Positions 7,682 through 15,000 of a stretch of DNA of 15,000 nt are shown here, in pieces. The notes under the pieces were generated by a model. It made no database searches. It saw only the letters and a program-made list of their open reading frames with translations, and was not told where the DNA came from. Numbering within the stretch: the stretch's first letter is position 1; every line of letters starts with the position of its first letter. Made by a program: the position numbers and the translations under genes. Origin of the DNA: Trachelipus rathkii (lineage: Eukaryota; Arthropoda; Malacostraca; Isopoda; Trachelipodidae); NCBI GenBank assembly GCA_015478945.1, contig JABUQX010100253.1:1-15000 (forward strand), in the 5' to 3' direction.

Positions 7682-8900
7682 ATTTAACCGACTGTAATTA
7701 CATTGGTTTACACTTCTTTGTGTAAATTCAATTCCGCCATGTTAATTTTTATATATAAAGATGAAATGATTAAACAAAAACATATACTAAAAATATTTTT
7801 TTTTTCTATTTACTAATAAAAAAAAGCCTTTTCCGACCTGCATTTAAGTTGAATTTTTTCTCTTATCAACTTAATGATGTGCTACAGTTTTTTCTTGAAC
7901 TGTTTTATGTAGTGTTAAGCATTAAGCTAAAATCCACTGAGGAGGTTTCGCTGGCGTGAAAATAATTCTCTTATTTAATGATGTATATACTGCAACAAGA
8001 ATATGATAAAAAAGTTAATCTAATATAAAATATTATATTAGGCAATTTTCAAAAATTCAAATTAAATAAAAAAATACCGAATCTATGATGACATAAACCT
8101 CCAGATTAACTTCTAAGATTGAATTTATTATAATTATGCAAATAACTAATTAAATACAAAGTGAATAATTCTTGCATAATATAAGAACTGCCAAAAATAA
8201 GGATGCACAAATTTAAGATGCCCAAATTAACACACAGTGGAAGGATAGATTCCCTATATTAAATAACTAATATTTAAAACTGTTTATAAGTTAGAGAGTG
8301 TATAATATTTATAGAAAAGAAGTATAAGTAAAAACATAAACAATTTTTTAATATATTTTAACTATATACAAATCATATCCTAATAACAGGTTAAAATCTA
8401 TGAGAAAAAGATTTCTGTTCGAATAATAATACAAATATGGAAATATTCATGTCAATTAATCAAATATAATTGAACACAAAGGATATTAATACATACATTC
8501 TGAAATATATGTAGATAAGAGAGTTATGAAAGGTCAAACACATGACCGTATACTAGAAATTAGACTGAACGATGCAATAATAAAAAGCACATAATTAAAT
8601 GAATAATAAGAGCATGATATATCCTAATAACAATTAGCCCGGTATCAAAAAAATTCCTAGGTGCGATTAAACAAAGAGAATAATAAAAAATAATAAAATA
8701 AAATAAGTGTATCTAAATAATCTTTCCATTATTCGAACCATAATCCATCTTGTAGTCGAAATAAACCAAGTCTTGAGTTAATTAGAACAAATGAATATGT
8801 ACCAATTAACTATTTGATATATAAAGTGGGTAACGACGTAACCACTGTTAAAAGCGAGATAGAACATATGCTACTTTCCCTAAGAATGTATCCTGTAAAG
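7682..8900. other. AT-rich unique region, no gene seen
   Basis: AT-rich unique sequence with closed frames. It holds two notable hairpins: TTTACAC/GTGTAAA at 7707-7726 (7-bp stem, 6-base loop) and CTAATATAA/TTATATTAG at 8020-8041 (9-bp stem, 4-base loop). A 14-bp word ATATCCTAATAACA recurs at 8375-8388 and 8619-8632, which is within chance expectation at this composition. Confidence 0.5.
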
Positions 8901-8905
8901 ATAAG

Positions 8906-8963
8906 AGCATGGCCAGTTTGGGGCTGGGTCCTCTGGGCTGTCCCACTCAGACTTCACCACTTG
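8906..8963. other. Isolated GC-rich patch
   Basis: Across 8911-8960 I count 32 G+C in 50 bases, inside a region otherwise around three-quarters AT. It contains GGGCTG twice (8921-8926 and 8935-8940) and ends in CCACTTG, a word also found in the GC-richer copies at 3076 and 4067. A 72-codon + frame crosses it but does not begin with ATG and matches nothing I recognise. Confidence 0.4.
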
Positions 8964-10120
8964 ATGAATAATGATACGCAGATTTTATGCAGATTGTCCA
9001 ATAAATCTTTATTTCCTACCATTAGCCAATAATAATAGTCCGATAAAAAATAAACATAGATAAAATATATTTTACCCAAATTTAAGGTGAAAAAAAACAT
9101 CATTAAACGTATAACTTTATGAACAAAAGGAAACAAATAGTGGAATCAAAAACTTATGAAACATAATTAACAAATAGAGAAACAAATGGAAACAAATATA
9201 ATCATAATTGGAACATCAAATAAACAAATATAGTAAACTAATAATTATAAATACAGTACCATAATGAACTCATTAATTAAATATTAATCATTTATATATA
9301 TAAATATCAATTAACTGACAATACCCATAAAAATATATATTAATAAGCTATATAAGTCGTTTATTAAAAAAATTAAAAAGTGAATATAGAAATAATAATA
9401 ATAATTATAATAATAATATGATTATATTAATTAATAAATACAGTTGAAGATTATCAGAAAATTAATTATCGAGTAATTTATAACAATATAATTTATATTT
9501 ATTTTAGGAATCACTAAAATCCATTTAGAGGCGGTTCTGATATAATAGTTCAAAATATAAATAATTGAACTAATATTAAAATATTTCTAGAAATTTTTAT
9601 TATAAATTAAAATATATTTATATTAAAATATTAAAATAAAAAATATTTTATATAAAAATATAAATAATATTAAATACAATTTTTCATAATGTGTATCAAA
9701 TAGATAATTAAGGGACAAAAATGGCATGTTTAAGATTAATAATATATATATAAAAATCCTAACAGATGTCGTATAATCATACGTAGCTGATATCCCTTAT
9801 AATTATTTTACAATTTTTATAGAGTGATAATATATATATTCATTAGGTTGATTATTAAAAGTTAACTATTATTATTTACATGTTACTATAATCACTTATT
9901 TGCTCAATTCCATTTATTCACTTTTGCCATATTTTTAATAAAATTAAAATTTTATTGTTGGCACTTATTATAATAGATAGAACCACCCCTTAGACCAATT
10001 GGCCATCAGAGCCATAATAAACAAATAAATTTTATATTAATATTATAAAATACACAAAATAACTTATTAATGACACATTGTTAATTAGATATCTTAAATA
10101 TATAAATACAAGAATAAATG
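8964..10120. other. Very AT-rich region, no gene seen
   Basis: Very AT-rich, with an interrupted (AAT)n at 9391-9418, short CGTAT/ATACG pairing near 9770-9783, and a separated imperfect inverted pair AGAGGCGGTTCT (9527-9538) and AGAACCACCCCT (9979-9990). No coding signal. Confidence 0.5.
9318..9337 (+). repeat. 20-bp dispersed direct repeat, copy 2
   Basis: An exact second copy of the 20-mer at 5161-5180, in the same orientation. Downstream both have a CGTTTAT word at differing distance, which hints at a longer, decayed relationship. Confidence 0.5.
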
Positions 10121-11000
10121 GTATTGTTCTTAGATTACCTTCTACCGCTCCATAACAGAACATCTTTCCTCAGAAACAGACTCTTTTCTTCTTTAACATT
10201 GAAGTTGGCCGTGTGTCCAAAGTTGGTTCATTTTCGTAATTAATGTACCCAAAACTTAATATGAGAGAGGAATAAAAAAATCAAATGAAAAATCAAAATA
10301 TAGATTGATATATACCAATATAATAATTTAGAATATTTCTTTCTATTACTATTTTCTGGAGTGTTTTGTATTAAAATTTGGTACAACTTATCAATGTCTC
10401 ATACTCAAGACAAGAAAATCTCGCTTATTAATTATAAAATACATGAGTAATCCCATTTTTTTAAAAGAACACTTGTAATCGTTAGATCGGAATCTTAGGT
10501 TGTAGGAAACCGGTTTTTTGCAGCCCTCCTGATTCAATGTCTAAGCTGCTAATTGATTTCCTGTAAAGAGTCCGAAAAAACTTGTTATCTCAAAATCTTA
10601 TCTGTCCCGACTGACTGGTAGCGATCTAAAGTGACAATGCCCTTTTAAAACATTCTAATACCTCCCATCTCCAAATCTTCCAACCCTCCAGCCTAGAGTC
10701 TGGTCTATCCAACATTCATCTCTGATTCTTCTGTCTTTCTCTCTGTCTTCTGCCCGTCCATCTATGAGTCCCTTCTTCGCAACCACTGAATCTTTGGGGT
10801 ATTAAAGCTGGAGTATATCTACACAAAGAGCGGACTTAGAGGGATATAGCTAGATATGTATTACATATCAATATTTATGCAGAGGGTAACTCCCCAAGGT
10901 AACTCTAACGGAGAGATCTTAATCGCGGGCCATAACAAAATAAAACGGTCATGCGAGTCTTGAGCTGATAAAGCTACCTATTTATCTATATATTTCACTG
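10121..11000. other. Moderate-GC unique region with C/T-rich section
   Basis: Composition is less AT-rich than the surroundings. A pyrimidine-rich stretch on + lies at about 10640-10790 (many CTT, TCT and CTC words). GGTAACTC occurs twice at about 10886-10908 around CCCAA. A perfect 7-bp hairpin GATATGT/ACATATC occurs at 10853-10869 with a 3-base loop. No open frame of useful length or known motif is seen. It could be an untranslated or decayed transposon fragment. Confidence 0.45.
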
Positions 11001-12197
11001 GCTACAAGTAAAGAAGCAGCAGAAGATTTAGTTATTTATAAGCACTTAGGTTAATTAGAGAAATGATTATTTCCACGCGTTTACGGCAGATGTGATGAAA
11101 TATATGTCATTTGCGGCTGGTGCTATGATCGAAAATAGAAGCATCAAATAACATCTATAAGCACCAAAGAGACTTAATAGTACTGAAAAATAAAATATTA
11201 AGACATATTTTCTAACTTAATTATTAGCGAAACACGTTATAAACATATCATGAACAGTGTATTTAAATCTTTAAGTATAACAATTTGAGGTTTTGGATAT
11301 ATTGGAGAAAGAATGAAAGAGCTAAATGAAACTCTCTGTTTAGAAACTATTTCGATCGTCAAATCTTTTGTTGTTAGATAGTATTATATATTTTAATTTT
11401 TTCTTATTTATATGTTTACCTTTTATTAATAACATAGGATATATATATATTTATATATTAATATATATCACTTGACAGTAATTTTATCCTAAATATCTAT
11501 ATAAAAAATAGAATTTGTAAATATATTGATTACTATTTTAGAAATAATAGCGTATACCGTATATAATAGTTTATAATGCGGCGGTAATTAAGCTATATTT
11601 AGTTTATACTATAATTTAAAAATCGATTAGTTATTTTTGGATCGATTTCCCTTAAGATCTTATTACAATTTCTTCTGTAAAAAGAAACTTTAAGAGAGAA
11701 TAGCGGACAAAATAGAATTCTTTCTCACTGCGAGATGCTCGTGCAGTGTGTGCGTTGTGTGGAGTCTCAGCTTAAGTATGTGCAAACAATAAGAGAATTA
11801 TAATAGGACTTACTTACGTTTCTAGTTAATGAATGAAAACATAATTGTACATAACCAAAGATTTGCAACGCAAGTTTTTTTTACACTATTAAACCAATAA
11901 AGACAGTACTATTACATCGAAATTATTATCAAATAAAAAACACGAAGAGGCAAAGGGTACCCAACATATTAGCATTATTTTTGACCAATATTACTTACAC
12001 AAAAAATAAATTATTAATATTAAGTGATTATCTAATAATGAGAGACTAATTTTAATAGTTAAAATTGAGATTAATAGTTAAATAATTACATCTTCAAATC
12101 ACACTCGGGTTCTTAAACGTGCATTTGCCGAGAAGGGTTCCAGAAATCTTCGAACGATGAATCATGTATAGGTAACTAGGAATACTACTACACATCA
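11001..12197. other. AT-rich unique region with two hairpins, no gene seen
   Basis: AT-rich unique DNA. It contains an 8-bp inverted pair AAATCGAT/ATCGATTT (11620-11627 and 11641-11648) and a GC-richer hairpin at 11726-11748, listed separately. No frame supports a gene. Confidence 0.5.
11726..11748. repeat. Compact GC-rich hairpin
   Basis: CACTGC (11726-11731) pairs with GCAGTG (11743-11748). Inside it GAG pairs with CTC around an ATG loop, with a two-base GT bulge on the 3' side. This gives a 9-bp stem in 23 bases within AT-rich DNA. The arm words also form the hairpin at 3450-3469 in swapped order. Function is unknown. Confidence 0.45.
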
Positions 12198-12240
12198 AAT
12201 AATAATAATAATAATAATAATAAATAATAATAATAATAAA
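12198..12240. repeat. (AAT)n microsatellite
   Basis: AAT repeated over about 43 bp with one slip (TAAATAAT). The minus-strand frame at 12195-12434 ends in runs of L and I because it reads through this repeat. Confidence 0.95.
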
Positions 12241-12640
12241 AGTAATATTTTATGCAAAATTGAAGAGGATGCGTAATAAACGTATTGGAACAGCGCATGA
12301 TTTATAGCAGAAGACATCTGATCCCTATAACTGATAAACACCGATGCGTCGTTTTTGGATTTTTCTACGCTAAGTCCTGATGTCTGAATACAGGCAAGAT
12401 TATATAAATAGTTTGATATTATTTGAAAAATCAAAGGATGATAATCCTTTATCCATTATAAAACCTGTCAATTAATTTTAACGAAAATACAGTATTATAA
12501 GATTATATTTAATATTGGGTTCTCATTCTGTACCTGCAACGCTGGAACAGCCTTCGATGTACTGACAACAGGTAACATTAAATAATCTATTTATGCAATA
12601 GTCAAGCCCTAGCGCGAGCTTCTCTAACTCACACACCATG
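12241..12640. other. Unique region, one unexplained minus frame
   Basis: Moderately AT-rich unique sequence. A minus-strand frame (ATG at 12434) stays open for about 60 codons before it enters the AAT repeat. Its non-repeat part is of mixed composition, but I do not recognise it. A 10-mer GGAACAGCGC at 12287-12296 recurs at 12696-12705 inside the tRNA-like sequence. Confidence 0.4.
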
Positions 12641-12721
12641 TGGTCATGTAGCTCAGAGGTGTTGAGACTACTTATCCGTAGTTGCCGACCTTATCGGAAC
12701 AGCGCCAGTCTGATTTCGAAC
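12641..12721 (+). repeat. Degenerate tRNA-like sequence, possible SINE head
   Basis: TAGCTCAGAGG (12649-12659) is close to the pol III A box of tRNAs. It is followed by ACTAC, a 6-base loop TTATCC and GTAGT (12667-12682), which resembles an anticodon arm one loop base short. GATTTCGAAC (12712-12721) is a weak B box about 60 bases downstream. The T arm is separated from the anticodon arm by about 30 unexpected bases and no acceptor stem pairs, so this is not a functional tRNA gene. A decayed tRNA-derived SINE or tRNA pseudogene is the best reading. Confidence 0.35.
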
Positions 12722-14039
12722 ACATCAAGAGTTCTGAGTAAATTAATCTTTGCATGCCTTAATAATCGTAATAATTTTGAGAGTTTTACACCATCCGTAG
12801 AACAATCGATCACTTAATTAAGGAGTTAGAATCCACTCACAGGTAATACTCCAGATTAGAGAAAAAGTATAAAGTTCCACAACTGCATTAATATATATAG
12901 AGAATAATGGCAAATCGGATAATTATAATGACCCAAGAATATTTATACTCAATTATTCCACCTAATCCAATTCCAGAGGAATAGAGTGTTACGTTTTAAG
13001 AGAATATAATAGAAAATAATGTAATAGAACTACATCTAGCACACCATATGACGAATAATAGATGTAACTTTAAAGACTTTCCAATTATGAATAATGTAAA
13101 GAGATATATAATACAAAAATAAATTGAAACAGTGTTACTGTAATGAGATTACGATTCACGATAAATAATGAGAGTTCTGACAATAAAGTATATTAGTGAA
13201 TCAAGTAAATATACTATATGATAATTATCATTACGCTCAAATCTATAAATGGTTTACTATATTTAAATAAATGGTCACGAATGCAACCTAGATTAATTAC
13301 TATTATAATATCAAACTTACCACCATCCAACTATACACAATTTTCTCACAAGCCTTTAAAATAGTGGAAATTTTGTTAAGTAATAGAAAAGATAGGACGG
13401 CAAAGATTTATAGCGAGAATATTTATACCATATTCGACCAAAGATAATTTTAATAATAAGTACCGATAAATTCAATCCATTAATCGTGCCAAAATTATTG
13501 TGTATAAATACACATAGGCCTATCCGTCCACCAAATACGGATGCTAGATACATCCGTTCAAGATTAAATAATTGTCAACATGGATACACATTTGGAACAT
13601 TACGAACTACAAAACATAAACTTCCAATGAGATATCGCCAGGAATGAGCAGTACCTAATGATCACCTATTATGTGTGCTACTATGATAAATGATAAAATA
13701 TGTAATAATAATTAACTAACTATTTCTATGATTACAAATAGATATGAAATAGATGCACTCACAGTATCACCCAGAAATTAGGTTCCTTAAGTAGTAGATA
13801 GAGTATTATGTGAATTAATAATGTATATGAATTAGAGTTAATTTAAATCAAAATTCAAGAAATCTAGATGAGTGCACCAAAAGTACTAGCATGAGATGAT
13901 AATAATAATAAAAGAGGATAGTTTTATATGCAAACACGATCGAAGTAATAAAAATTTCTTTAGAGATGAGGGTAGTTCTTAATTTAAGTATCTGTTATGA
14001 ATAAAACATCATAGTGAGATAACTAATATACTTAATACA
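12722..14039. other. AT-rich unique region, no gene seen
   Basis: Unique AT-rich sequence with a 10-bp palindrome CTTAATTAAG near 12813 and a short AAT run near 13898-13911. The minus frame at 13356-13553 begins with ATG and runs 65 codons. It is hydrophobic in an AT-driven way and shows no family features. Confidence 0.5.
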
Positions 14040-14480
14040 ATAAATAGAATAGGAAAGAATGACAGAGGAGGAGATTCCAAAAGCGGAGTCTGAAAGAAGA
14101 AATATCTCACAGTCTATACACCTCCAGTGAGCCTGGTGAGAATTACTAGTCACAAGAAAAGAAGAGAAAAAGCGCCAGAAGAAGACTCAAACAAATGAGT
14201 CACGTCAAATTCAAGCTGAGTTAGAGATAGTACAAGATTATAGAGGAAGAACAAAAGTAAGAGAATGACAGAATACGAGAATGTGTAAATTAGAAGAGAG
14301 TAGAGCATGTGACTAAGGAACAGCGAAACGAGTATATAGCGACAATGTATAGCCGAAAAGTGAGGCTACGAGGAACGAATGAACTGAGTTATACAATAAG
14401 GAAGTAAAATAGCTGGAATACCGAACAAGCCAAGAATCAGAAGAAAAGAAAGGAGAGAATGAATGTACAAGAAAGATAAG
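14040..14480 (+). other. Purine-rich region, possibly decayed coding sequence
   Basis: About 440 bp with a strong excess of A and G on the + strand and several short frames rich in E, K and R. One example is a 23-codon ATG frame at 14059-14130 beginning MTEEEIPKAE, and another, at 14148-14198 in a different frame, reads SHKKRREKAPEEDSNK. Frames break every 15-25 codons. This could be a coding remnant broken by indels or simply purine-biased DNA like 331-529. No product can be named. Confidence 0.3.
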
Positions 14481-15000
14481 TACCTATCATAATTCAAGAA
14501 ATTAATAACTAATAATATAAATATTAAATATAAATTAAGTGAATAGAATACAAAAATTAATTAAGAGATAGTCAGAATTGTAATAATAATATTAAAATTT
14601 ACACATAATGTGATATGCCCCATGGAGAATTTAAATTGGAGAGTTTTCATTAACATTTTGACTAATAGAAGGTTCATTTGAACTCATTTCAACCAGGTTT
14701 CATTTTATTGGTAGTAAATATTCCCCGCTGACACATATGCTGCAAAAATATATTCCCACGAGAGTGAAATATATGTCAAGAGAAACAACTGATATATATT
14801 GAGAGGAAATCTAATGAGAATGACTGATCTCAAAATGAAAACTATAAACAATAATTATTGCCAAATAATAATTTAATGAAATTAGCAATATTAATCAAGC
14901 ATCGAAATAATAACATACAAACAATAATAGGAATTTATTATTGAGTAAATATAATTCACTTACGATAAAATAAAGTAAAGCTGATAATATAAAATTACTG
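14481..15000. other. AT-rich unique region, no gene seen
   Basis: AT-rich sequence to the window edge with a slightly GC-richer part at about 14617-14780. A 14-mer TGAAATATATGTCA (14765-14778) also occurs at 11096-11109, which is within chance expectation at this composition. Nothing else is identifiable. Confidence 0.5.

Noticed and set aside
8814..9032. 72-codon + frame across the GC-rich patch
   Set aside because: It does not start with ATG, has no recognisable domain, and crosses an abrupt composition change.
13356..13553. 65-codon minus-strand frame starting with ATG
   Set aside because: Its composition is AT-driven, no family is recognised, and the length is expected by chance.
11096..14778. 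14-mer TGAAATATATGTCA at 11096-11109 and 14765-14778
   Set aside because: At this base composition several exact 14-mer matches are expected by chance in 15 kb.

Overview
This looks like a gene-free piece of a large, AT-rich, microsatellite-laden eukaryotic nuclear genome, most likely an invertebrate animal. I found no frame with a convincing protein, no prokaryotic gene organisation (no ribosome-binding site and start pairs, no operons), no rRNA and no CRISPR array. Neighbouring arrays of TAA, AAG, AAGAAT, CA, TA, GATA and GA repeats, with degenerate TA stretches over a kilobase long, are the kind of landscape described for decapod crustaceans and some molluscs. The taxon is a guess from repeat content only.

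Layout. Positions 1-1730 are strongly strand-asymmetric, C-depleted low-complexity DNA that passes from AT/purine-rich sequence into (TAA)n, (AAG)n and (AAGAAT)n. After a short unique spacer, a (CA)18 tract (1938-1973) leads into more than 1 kb of degenerate (TA)n (1986-3062). A GC-richer island (3063-3225) interrupts this, and TA-type sequence resumes to about 3360. Positions 3361-5090 are the most gene-like composition in the window, with the lowest AT. They hold several inverted repeats and a diverged 211-bp foldback element (4765-4975) but no recognisable gene. Positions 5380-6590 are a second microsatellite block: (TA)n, (GATA)n, (GA)n, a unique spacer, then a degenerate GATA array that ends at a G-quadruplex-type sequence (6590-6633). 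Positions 6634-12180 are mostly AT-rich unique sequence with scattered hairpins and isolated GC-rich patches. Positions 12198-12240 are another (TAA)n. A degenerate tRNA-like sequence with a good A box lies at 12641-12721 and may be a SINE head. Positions 14040-14480 are purine-rich, possibly a decayed coding remnant, and the window ends in AT-rich sequence.

The best candidate for something not obvious is the foldback element at 4765-4975. It has three co-linear inverted blocks around a 21-position central hairpin, and could be a MITE-like relic or a hairpin-RNA locus. Next are the extreme G-over-C asymmetry of the first 1.5 kb, the AAG/AAT/AAGAAT mosaic, the G-rich cap on the GATA array, and the tRNA-like element. 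I see no evidence for a multi-gene system here.
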